DNA of 48,413 nucleotides, from NCBI RefSeq assembly GCF_000376785.1, contig NZ_AQXX01000095.1, positions 1 to 48,413 on the forward strand, read 5' to 3'. Shown one piece after another: positions 8,084 to 18,100 of this stretch (positions within the stretch are counted from its first letter, which is position 1; each line of letters opens with the position of its first letter). Below the pieces are notes generated by a model. The model did not search any database, was not told where the DNA came from, and saw only the letters and a list, made by a program, of their open reading frames with translations. Made by a program: the position numbers and the translations under genes. The stretch is from Hahella ganghwensis DSM 17046 (lineage in GTDB: Bacteria; Pseudomonadota; Gammaproteobacteria; Pseudomonadales; Oleiphilaceae).

Positions 8084-10738
8084 TTGTGCAGTAATATGGA
8101 TGACACAATGTTTGATTTCGCCCCCTTGAATGCCGAGGAACTTGGTAGCCACATCCTCAGATTTAAGGAGGAAACCTGTATTCTGGAAAAAAGTCTTTCG
8201 CAGGGGATTATCAGCGACAGTCACGAAGTTTACCTTCAATTCGGCACACAACTTTTTCAGCACCTGCAGCATCAAACGGCAACTGAATTTTGGGCAAAAG
8301 ACTGCCTGAGATTAGTTACTGAAAGTGCCCTTGTGGGCTTTAAATACTTTTCCAGTCCGGGAGATAGAATCTGCCTTCAATTCAAACAGCAGACCTATAT
8401 TACGCAGGGGCAGACTCGATTTCAGCATGGATACGGGTATGAAGATTGGTTAGCGTACCTCCAGAACGCGATCGTGCTCAGAGATCCAAAACTAATTCGA
8501 GAATTTTCGCTACTCGACCCACGGTTTTTCTGTCAATGGGAAAGTAATCTTGCAGATCCTTTTTTACTTGGTCTGATTGATCTATACAAAGCGGCATTTT
8601 CCAGTCGACAAAATCTTGGATCAGTTTTGCAAAGGCCGGAACTCAATTTTGATCTCAATATCTATAGCGATGACAATGACTTAGACAGAGCGTATTTCCT
8701 TCTATACCCGCAGGTCAAAATACTCCGAAGTTTAGTTCAACGCTCACTGTCCAGCTACCAGCAGGCGATGACGGAGGCTCTAAAGCGTCACCGGGTATAC
8801 TATGAAGGAAAATCATCAAACGATCATCCAGTCTCGATTCCCTTAACAGCGTTATCAACATTAGCTTTGGACGGATGGGGCTATCCCCCTCCCCTGGACA
8901 CTGCCATATGGACTCAAAACGTCGAAGACAATACGATTCCCCCTCTGGCAGTCCCATCTAAAACGATGAATATAGGTTATTCAAGATTTCCGGATACCCA
9001 GTCCAGTGAGGCGGTGCTTTCAGTTTTTCAGCGTATGTCATTTGAAGAGCAGCTATGCACTGCAGAAGGCTTTCTTGACAGCGTGCTGTACCTAAATGAC
9101 CCATTCTACGAGGTATTGAAAGAGTATCCGTGGACGACCCACACCTATGCGTTGATTACCCAGGCTCGAATCAACAGCAACCCCCATTCGCTCATGGCAT
9201 TTTTCAAGCTGCACTCATTAGAGCTCACGAAAGAGTTCCAGGCGATACAAGAAACAGTGGCTAGTAATGAAAACAAGCCACCTAGACAGCTGGATATGGA
9301 TCTCGACATCCATCACTGGGACCAGGCAAAAATTGAAACGTTCAAGAAAGAGCTGGAAGACCCTTTGTACTTCATGACCACAGCCTTCAACTATAGAAAT
9401 GCCATTTTGGTCAATAAACTGCCGACATCATCCACACCAAGCCTGAATTTCTGCTTGAGTAGCCTGGGCCCCGATATGGCACAAGATATCCGGGATCGCT
9501 TGAACATCGGATTGCATCAAAAATTGCCGATGAAAGTCAGTCTCCGGCAAACCGTAAACACCAAGCGCCCCAGACTACAAGGGATTAACGCCATACATTT
9601 TGGTAATGGCGCCCTACGCTGGACACCAAGACAAGAAGAAGGCGTTCATAGTCGGGAGCTAGAGGCCCAGAAATTTATCCAACAGATTGTTGAGTCATCG
9701 CCAGAATTCGATTTTGAACCCTTTGCTGTCGGTTTGCTGGCCCTGCCCGAGAGCCATATCTCGCCTGCTAAAGGTTTCCCTTTGACTCCTGCTACACAAA
9801 AGTACTTGTTACTGATCGACAAGCTGGCTAAGGAGCATCCTATAGACGCTCTAAAATTAATCACCATATTGTACTGCAATCAGCAGACCTCAATACTGGG
9901 GGCTTATCCTGAAGCCTTATTTGAAGAATTCCAGACGCGTTTTACGAACTGGTTTTGTCATTTGGAGTCCCCCCGGAAATCAAGAATTGAATGGGGCTTA
10001 TATTGTCGTTCCAATTGGCCCAACAAATACATGAGCAACGTCACGTGGGACATTATTATTCCTTCCATGATAAATCTCTTTGTTGAAGAAGCCAGCGCAG
10101 ATCCTGTGTACATCCTTTCCAAGTTTGACGAGCTAACCGCCAGTCAAAGAGACCCTTCCCACATATTTAACCAATTTAAAGAGGATCCAAAAGATTTCTT
10201 AAGGTTTGCACGAGCTATCAAGAATCAACGGCCAAATCTGCTTCTGAATTCACTGGCTCGCTGTTTACAAGAAAGCCGCCGGGGTTATGGCAATTTTCAA
10301 ATGGAAGAAGATGAGATAAAAGAATTCGGATCAGAGTTGTTCCAACTTCTATCCTCCGACCTTGAAATTTCCAACCTGCAGGGTCTCTATAGGCATCTCA
10401 TACTATACGCCTATCCGGATCAACCATGGTATGACACTGCGTTAGAACAACTTTGGCAATTGGAATCTGCAAAAGCTGAAATTGACCGCGGAACCCCTGA
10501 AAACTGTTTCTATATCGCCCTCAATACCAAGGACACAGAACTACGGTCAGCGGCGCAAACACGATTTAGTCTTTGGGTTTGCAGTATGAGACAACTGCCG
10601 CACAATCGAAAACACATTGTCGATGTAACCAGCAACCTGATTGATCTAATCAATGGTGCTTGTCATGGAAAGTATGCTCAACACGGAATAAATCATTTCC
10701 CGTTCCAACCGAAAGTCCGATTGTGGAGAGTGCGATAG
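8084..10738 (+). CDS. Large protein with Imm49-like N-terminal region (proximal part, frameshifted)
   Basis: Residues 1 to about 290 resemble the Imm49 immunity family of polymorphic toxin systems. They show the early helix ATEFWAKDCLRLVTESALVGF, the DWLAYLQNAIVLRDP stretch, and the late signature EALKRHRVYYEG followed by VSIPLTALSTLALDGWGY. This assignment is from memory of the family pattern and is tentative. The remaining 600 residues are soluble, mostly helical and unrecognised. No signal peptide or membrane segment is present. The frame ends at 10738 with an unrelated tail, while good coding sequence continues in another frame to 11133, so a one-base frameshift lies between about 10,660 and 10,735. 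There is no strong ribosome binding site; ATGs at 8096 and 8108 are alternative starts. No toxin gene is adjacent. Confidence 0.7.
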   Translation: MCSNMDDTMFDFAPLNAEELGSHILRFKEETCILEKSLSQGIISDSHEVYLQFGTQLFQHLQHQTATEFWAKDCLRLVTESALVGFKYFSSPGDRICLQFKQQTYITQGQTRFQHGYGYEDWLAYLQNAIVLRDPKLIREFSLLDPRFFCQWESNLADPFLLGLIDLYKAAFSSRQNLGSVLQRPELNFDLNIYSDDNDLDRAYFLLYPQVKILRSLVQRSLSSYQQAMTEALKRHRVYYEGKSSNDHPVSIPLTALSTLALDGWGYPPPLDTAIWTQNVEDNTIPPLAVPSKTMNIGYSRFPDTQSSEAVLSVFQRMSFEEQLCTAEGFLDSVLYLNDPFYEVLKEYPWTTHTYALITQARINSNPHSLMAFFKLHSLELTKEFQAIQETVASNENKPPRQLDMDLDIHHWDQAKIETFKKELEDPLYFMTTAFNYRNAILVNKLPTSSTPSLNFCLSSLGPDMAQDIRDRLNIGLHQKLPMKVSLRQTVNTKRPRLQGINAIHFGNGALRWTPRQEEGVHSRELEAQKFIQQIVESSPEFDFEPFAVGLLALPESHISPAKGFPLTPATQKYLLLIDKLAKEHPIDALKLITILYCNQQTSILGAYPEALFEEFQTRFTNWFCHLESPRKSRIEWGLYCRSNWPNKYMSNVTWDIIIPSMINLFVEEASADPVYILSKFDELTASQRDPSHIFNQFKEDPKDFLRFARAIKNQRPNLLLNSLARCLQESRRGYGNFQMEEDEIKEFGSELFQLLSSDLEISNLQGLYRHLILYAYPDQPWYDTALEQLWQLESAKAEIDRGTPENCFYIALNTKDTELRSAAQTRFSLWVCSMRQLPHNRKHIVDVTSNLIDLINGACHGKYAQHGINHFPFQPKVRLWRVR

Positions 10739-11133
10739 AGGCTTACTGGAACTTATTAGAAGACACTCAAACAGAGAATGTTGAGCTATGTCTATGGGGG
10801 CTATATGAGGGTATCAAAATGGATTGCTTCACCGTCCCTCAAACTAAGGTGATTGGCGAAGCTTCGAAAGCTCAATTTGCCAAACGGTTTTTAGATTTAT
10901 CCGAAACTCACGGAGACGTTTGCCAGAGTATCTTGAAGCAACTAATTCAAGATTCCGGCTATTCCGATTTCGACGATCAAATTCATCAAGTTTTGGATGC
11001 TATCTTTGATTCATATAACGCGCTTTACCCTGACAGAGCTAAAACGGCTCTTACTGAAGCTCATCAACAAGATAATGCTAATTATCGTTTGGAATTATGG
11101 GCTCCCAAAAAGTCCTGTCCTTGCCCGAAGTAG
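10660..11133 (+). CDS. Distal part of the frameshifted Imm49-like protein, with a possible broken SEC-C end
   Basis: Continuation of the preceding gene in the next frame; convincing protein begins around SPIVESAIEAYWNLLED (about 10,715). The first codons of this frame (a TTG at 10660) are probably out of phase and not translated independently. The end KKSCPCP resembles the start of a SEC-C zinc motif (PCPCGSGKKYKKC). After it, a further frame gives EVGYRRR, so a second indel near 11,125 may have cut the motif. Joined, the two parts would encode about 1,015 residues or slightly more. The function of the distal part is unknown. Confidence 0.55.
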   Translation: MSWKVCSTRNKSFPVPTESPIVESAIEAYWNLLEDTQTENVELCLWGLYEGIKMDCFTVPQTKVIGEASKAQFAKRFLDLSETHGDVCQSILKQLIQDSGYSDFDDQIHQVLDAIFDSYNALYPDRAKTALTEAHQQDNANYRLELWAPKKSCPCPK

Positions 11134-11349
11134 GCTATCGGAGACGACAGTTAGACAAATCTCAGAGTGGCTCGACAGACGCATTAGGCATACTGGCGGT
11201 CTTCACCTCATAAGCCTCCGGCTCTTGCCCCGTTTCTTTGTACCCAGACTTCTCACGACCGTTTCCAAGGTATCAACGGGACTTTATCGTATTTCCATAT
11301 ACCATCGTCACCGAAAATCTGCGCAGAAAACTCATCATAACAGCCCCGC

Positions 11350-12135
11350 TCACCGGAACAAACGTCTCCAGACACTACACCTCTGGATTGGCAATGCCAG
11401 GCGAATAATGCTGTAGGAGAGTGAATAAATAAGACTTCTTATATATCCGGATTTTTCTCCTAACCTTGGATATCGTTGATACAGCATTTGCAGGATTGAT
11501 GAAGCCAACACCTTGGCACACACACTATCCTTCTGACCCGCAAACTCTGGTCGCATGACATCCAGTATCAACACGTAGCGTCGTCCCTTGGTATGGTTCC
11601 AGGCGGTATGAGATTTTGCATCACAGAACGGGAGCACTTTTCCCTCTTTCCAGGAGTGCTTCTCCATGTCTACTTGCAGTCCGCACTCAGGAAGTGTGCC
11701 AGGAATAGCCAACCCTAGATGGCACCGGATGACAGCATCGGTATCCCCCTGATGAGGATTGATATTTGAGTTGGGCTCAAGGAGACTCAGAGAGCAGGAC
11801 ACCAAGTGAGGAATGGTCTTGAGAATACTCACTGTCTGCGGACAACTTTTGCAGTTGCGATGCATGGTAAACGTCCAGAAGTATAGCCCCATGGTCTGCC
11901 AACTCCGGGGCGGAAATGACATGGATTTATTGATGTAATAGGGTTGTAGTCGCTGGGGTTTTGAGTCCTTTAGTGCAAACATCTCGTCCCTGATGATCAC
12001 CCAGTTGTCCTCAAGTATTTTAACCCAGGGAAGTTTTTCAGGGTCATAAAATGCCGGACGGTCTCCTGAATAGCGCCCTCCAAACTCATTGAACCAGGGA
12101 ATCGGTTTGGACGGCTGCGCTTTGGTATTCAGCAT
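11350..12135 (-). CDS. Aspartyl/asparaginyl beta-hydroxylase-like Fe(II)/2-oxoglutarate oxygenase
   Basis: Member of the aspartyl/asparaginyl beta-hydroxylase family (PF05118 type), which hydroxylates side chains or lipid acyl chains (LpxO is a relative). The jelly-roll core is clear: NPHQGDTDAVIRCHLGLAIP carries the first His and the substrate or 2-oxoglutarate Arg, and SHTAWNHTKGRRYVLILDVM carries the second metal His and the Arg-Arg-Tyr-Val signature. It is 261 residues long, with about 60 residues after the core. There is no membrane anchor. Its ATG lies three bases beyond the megasynthase stop, with GGAGGAA inside the megasynthase's last codons, so the two are translated in tandem. It probably tailors the polyketide/fatty acyl product or a carrier-bound form of it; that is an inference from position. 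It is the last gene of the 29-kb operon. Confidence 0.85.
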   Translation of the reverse strand: MLNTKAQPSKPIPWFNEFGGRYSGDRPAFYDPEKLPWVKILEDNWVIIRDEMFALKDSKPQRLQPYYINKSMSFPPRSWQTMGLYFWTFTMHRNCKSCPQTVSILKTIPHLVSCSLSLLEPNSNINPHQGDTDAVIRCHLGLAIPGTLPECGLQVDMEKHSWKEGKVLPFCDAKSHTAWNHTKGRRYVLILDVMRPEFAGQKDSVCAKVLASSILQMLYQRYPRLGEKSGYIRSLIYSLSYSIIRLALPIQRCSVWRRLFR

Positions 12136-12138
12136 GAT

Positions 12139-15100
12139 TTATTCCTCCACCGATTCAGTCGCTGGTAATGGCTCATTAATCTGCCGGTCCTTCAGAATGA
12201 TATCCGCAAGCTCACGCTGACACTGTTTTACCAGATCATGCCCTCCGGAAAGGCAGACGTAGTCAAATTCTGCATCAGCCAGACTTGCCCATGCCTGAAC
12301 ATCCTCAGGTTTAACCACAGGATCCTGATCTCCTGCAACAACCGTCAGAGGGACGCCTACCCGATCTCCGGGATTATCAAATTGTTCGAACATCTTAATA
12401 TCAGCACGAATAAGTGGCTCAAATGCCCGAATGGTTTCGGGCGGATTAATGCAGTACTTGGCAACTTCTTCCACGAAAGCCTCTGTTGGCAATGTATGAA
12501 GGTCCCCTTGAGTCTTTTCTCCTGGGACCGCAGCTCCAGAAATCACCAACTTGGCAGGAGGTTTCCCACCGACCTTTTTCAAACGTTGATACAAAGCAAA
12601 GGCCATTAACGCGCCAAGACTGTGTCCGAAGAATATGAATTCCCCATTCGGAGGAGGGAAAAACGCCGATTCAAGCGCCTCAGCCAGACTATCCAGGTTT
12701 GTCAATGGTGCCTCATCGCTCCAATCCTCTCTTCCTGGGGGGTTAACAGCGATAATCTCTACATCGTCACCAAATTCTTCACCCCACCTCGCATATACAG
12801 AGGCTCCGGCTCCGGCGTATGGAAAGCAGTAAATCGTGACTGTAGGCTCTGTTACGGAACGTTTAATGATCCGTAGCCACTTATTGGGGGCTGACTCACC
12901 AGTTTCCGATTCCTGTTTTGCTGGGTCTTTCCCCAGATAAACCCGACAATGGAGATAATCGCTGACGGCTTTAATGTGGGGATAGTTATAGGCGAGAGTG
13001 TTTGGCAGTTTGCAACCGAAATACTCTTCCAGCTTTGCGGCGAAAGTAATGGCCATCAGCGAGTCCATCCCAAGGAAGTTGAAGCGCTGCTCGGAGTCCA
13101 CATCGTTAATGGAGTCAATCAACATGACCATTCGTAACTCCATCCTGACCACTTCTTCGATCAATGAGCGTGCCTTTTCCGGAGAGCTCCGCATGATACG
13201 GGCCAGTCCCTGTTCAGAAGCACGTACCATGGAGGGGGCATCCGTCACGACCTTCGCAAACAGCGAAGGCTGCAATGAGAAATTGGTGAATGTCTGGAAG
13301 CGTTCCCAATCCATGTCCGTCACCAGGCTTAATGCAGCACCGTCCATGACCTCAAGGGACATGGCTTTAACTGCCTCGCGAGGCGACATTAATCGGAACC
13401 CAAGCTGCTGTAACACATCAACTTCATTGGGCTTGGCGCTCATTCCAACATCGGCCCAAGGGCCCCAATTGATGCAGGTGGCAGGTAGGCCATAGGCCTT
13501 TCGATATTGACTGAGCATGTCCATAAAATGGTTGGCTGCGGTGTAATGACTAAGCTCTACGGAACCCCATAAAGCAGATACGGAGGAAAAAAGAATAAAG
13601 CAGTCCAGATCACAGCACAGACTCAATCGATGCAGAGCCCAGGTCGATGACGTTTTGATTTTCAGGGTTCTGAGAAACTCGTCCCTGTTGGTATCCATCA
13701 CTTTTGAAAACCAATTTACTCCGGCCGCATGAATGACCCCCCGTATGACATACTGGTTAAACAATTGACTCAGATTATCCTCATGACGGATATCCATAGA
13801 GACAACGTCCACCCTGGCCCCATTGCGCTCTAGCTCAAGTACTTTTTGAATTTTGTCATAATGCTCTTGGGATTCCTTTATGGAGCTCCATTGTTCTCGA
13901 TCCGGCAATGGAGTCCTGCCCACCAGAACAATATGTCTGGCACCGTTCTGCACAACCCACCGGGCTGATTCCAATCCAAGGCCGCCAAGGCCACCGGTAA
14001 TAAGAAATGCACCGTCATCACGGAATCGGAGAGGCTCGCCCTCAGTCACTTTTTTGGGAATAATCTGCTGGATGAACTCCTGTCCACCGCGTAATGCGAC
14101 ACTATGCTCGCCAGAGGGCTTCAGGACTTTCTGCAGTAATCCACTGACTCGATCTTCCAGAAGCTCCTTCCTATCAATGTCGATCAGACCACCACGCCAC
14201 TCAGGATGCTCAAGGAACAACGTTTTGGAAAACCCCCAAAGCGCCGCTAGCGGCAAATTAAGATCAGACCTATCGTTATTGTCACTCTGGTCGGAAAGGA
14301 CGTTTTGAGCGTTTTCGCAAACAATCCATAGTTGCAACATCAAGCCGTTATGCTTCACTGCCTTCAGCATCGGCAGCATAGTGCCTGTTCCAGTAGCCAC
14401 CGAAATGTCAATTTCTCTGGGCGAGAGGGTGTCTGAGGTCGCCTTCCCCTGGGCCAGATAGATCATTTTCCAATCCCGGTGCCCGGCTTTCCGGCGATAG
14501 TTTTCAAATTTGGCAATGATGTAAGACCAGTCCTGAACGCTCGCCTCAGGAGACAGCACAGCATCAGGCTTTCCAGCTTTTATGCCGACCTGCGTGGAAA
14601 GGGCAACCCAAAAGACACATTTCTGAGACTTTCTCAGTCGAGAAACAACTCTTTCTGTTAATTTGCCTGGCTCACCCACTATCAGCCAATTATCGGCGTT
14701 TTGTTTAAGAAGCGCGTCTACATTCAGACTGAGAGAGCTGCTATTTTCCACCCAGGACAGCTTGTAATGTCCCGGCTGCTTGACCGTTTCCCGTTCCGGA
14801 GGACGTTGTACATCTTCAGATTTGGCAAAGGCTGATAGCGCCTCCGCATTAAAACCTTTGATCCAATAGGACTGATGCGTAAACTTCTGACCGGGGATAA
14901 GCTCCGGGCAAAACCTTCCATAAAGTATATTCTCCCAGTGAATATCGATGCCTGCTTGATACAACCTGCCCAGCGAATCAAGGAAGTAAAATAATTCCGT
15001 ACGGTCGCCCTTCTTGATATTCAGAGATCTCAGTAACAGGCCTTTGTAATTTGGGAGGTTTTCCCTGACAGCTGCCAACGTACTGGCTCCAGGGCCTATT

Positions 15101-18100
15101 TCGAGAAATGCCCAATCCTGTTCTTGGTCAAGTTTCTCAACGGCGTCTTCAAACAGCACCGTATGGCGAAGGTGATCACACCAATGATCCGCATTCGGAA
15201 CAGAATTCATAAAATCACCCCGAACGCTGGAAAGCCATTGTTTCGTAGGCCGTTTGAATTCAAATTTTTCAGCCCACTGACGGTAATCCTGCAATATGGG
15301 ATCAATCAAATGGCTATGAAAAGCCTGATCGGTCTTTAATCGATAAACTTCGACCCCTCTGGATTCAAAGTGCCTTATCAGACGCTCCATATCCTCGATT
15401 TCGCCTGAGACAACGGTTTTATGGCGACTGTTAATGGCAGCAATCTGTACCCGATCAGGGTCCATCACCGCCCTTACCTGTTGGTGGTCAGTGAATATCG
15501 TGGCCATGAAACCCTTATTCGTGATCGAATTGGTCAGTTGCGCCCGCCTTTTCAGTAAATGCATACCGACTTCCGGTTCGAAGCAACCAGCCAGACAGGC
15601 CGCTGCATATTCCCCGAGACTATGGCCAAGCAATACATCCGGCCTGACTCCGGCGGTCTGCCACAACATCCCCAGAGCATACTGAACGGCGAACAATATG
15701 GGCTGCATGTAGGTATCATTCCAATGACGCGTATCGTCGTTCTCGAATGCCATTTCGGCAAGAGTAAAGCCCTCATCGGGATTGTTCAGGGCCCGGGCAC
15801 AACGGTCGAACGCCTGACGGAAAATCGGGAAGCGGGAATATAGCTCCCTTCCCATGTGCAGATAATGTTCTCCCTGCCCGGTAAACAGGAAACAAATCTG
15901 ACTCGACTTACCTGTTGCCGGGTATCTATCCGCCTGTACATAGGCGTGAAGCCTTTCTTTCAATGCCGACAGTGAGTCCACCAGGAAATAGGTGCGGTAT
16001 TTCAGATGTGTGCGACCCAGGGCCTGGCTGTAGCAAAGGTCTCGAATCGCGATATCCGGTGCCCCATCCAGCCACTCCTCCCAATATGCAGCCTGACGTC
16101 CGAGTGCTTCAGGAGATACTGCCGACAGCACGAGCGGGTGTTGATGATAAAAGAACGCATCCGGCGGTTGCGGTTGTCGCCGCTCCACCACTTTATCCGC
16201 CTGCTTTAAAATCGCGTGAGCCAGAGAGCCTCCAAACCCGAAGGAGCTGATAGCCAGATACCGTTGGCCAGAAGCAGGCAGCCACTCATGTGGCTCGGTA
16301 GGTATGCTCAGTCTTGAGCCCTGAAGACGAATCTTCGGGTTCAACTGGCGAAGATGAATCTGCGGTGGAATCATCCCCTTCTGCAACATCAGCAGGGACT
16401 TGATGACACTGGCGATCCCCGCTCCCGCCTCCAGATGGCCGATGTTTGCCTTGACGGCTCCCACATAGCATGTGTCTTCGCAGGTATCGGTTGGAGCGTC
16501 GCATGGCATTACCTCCTTACCTGTCTGCTTAAGTTTTTTGTTGCTTTCGTAAAATCTGGTATTGCCGTAGATCTTGCATATCTGATCCATTTCAACCGGG
16601 TCACCAGTGGGGGTACCGGTGCCATGTGCTTCTACATAGCTGATATCGGAACCCGCCAATCCCGCCTGTTTCAGGCAATGACGCAACAAACGATCCTGGG
16701 CACCACCGTTGGGAGAGGTCATTCCGGCGCTGAGGCCGTCCTGACCTACACCTGCGGCGGCAACGATCGCCAGAATCGCATCGCCGTCCCGTATCGCGGC
16801 AGACTGGCGCTTAAGCATGACCAGCCCACACCCTTCAGCTCTGACATAACCGTCTGCAGAAGCATCAAAAGTTTTACATCGACCTTCCGGTGACATCATG
16901 TTGAACTGAGACAGGGTAATGGTCGGACCTGGCGACAATATGGCATTGACGCCTCCCACAATGGCTTGAGAGCAGTCTCCATTCATAATGGCCCTTGTTC
17001 CCAGATAAAATGCCGTCATTGACGAAGAGCAGGCGGTATCCACCGCCATGCTCGGTCCTTTAAGATCGTAAAAAAATGAAATCCGATTGGCCGCGACACT
17101 GTTTGCATTACCCAGTCCGGAATATGCATTAAAGCTGTTCATTCCCGGTGACAACTTTATTTTCATATACAGGTAATCGTTGGTGGAGACACCAATAAAT
17201 ACTCCGGTATCAGACCCTGCCAACTGTTGTTTTTGCCACCCGGCGTTTTCAATCAATCGCCATGAGGTCTCCAGTAGCATTCTCTGTTGTGGATCGATTT
17301 CCGGTGCCTCGGCAGCAGAGACGCCAAATAAGGCGGGATCAAACAGATCAATTCCGTCCACAAAGCCGGCCCACTTGGTACTCACCTTTCCGGGAACAGC
17401 CGGCCGTGCATCATAAAACACCTCATTATCCCAGCGCTCTGGGGGAACCTCAGTAATTGCATCTTTCCCGTTAATCAACAAATCCCAAAACGCCTCGGGG
17501 TCTGTTACATCTCCGGGAAACTTGCAGGCCATTCCGACCACTACGACCGGATCGTCTTCCATGGCTTCCTGAGTTTTGTGAGAGGAAGCTTCTATAGAAC
17601 GCTCTTCCCCAGAATTGCCGCAGTGAAGAACCTTCATCTCGTGTCGCAGATAACGTTCGAGGCAAGCCCTGCGTGCCAGCTTGTAGTTAGCAGTTCTGGG
17701 TAATGTTCCCCTGGGTACGAGCACAATAGTGTCGGCGGTGATACCAAAACCGTCGACCAGGTTGGCGTTAATCTGCTCTATGACCCTGTACTGATCTTTT
17801 GCTGGCAGATGACGTTGAACTTCCTGGAACACAAAGAGCTTTTCGCCGGAGTCTTCGATCTGAGACACGCATACACAATGGTCATTACTCTGCAGCAGCT
17901 CCTGCGTGCGGCAGACTGTATATTCAAGATCCTCGGAGGAGTAGTTAACTCCCCGGACTATGACTGTTTCCTTGGCTCGACCTGTCACATAGAGGAATCC
18001 GTTTTTGATGAACCCCAGGTCGCCGGTATTGATTGCCGGGCTCTCCGGGAAAGACATCTCCGCTGAGAGTTCTTCAAGGTATCCTACTGTCGTCGCCGGA

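Noticed and set aside
8012-8275. Minus-strand frame across the start of the Imm49-like gene
   Set aside because: Lies antisense to better coding sequence and has no known motif.
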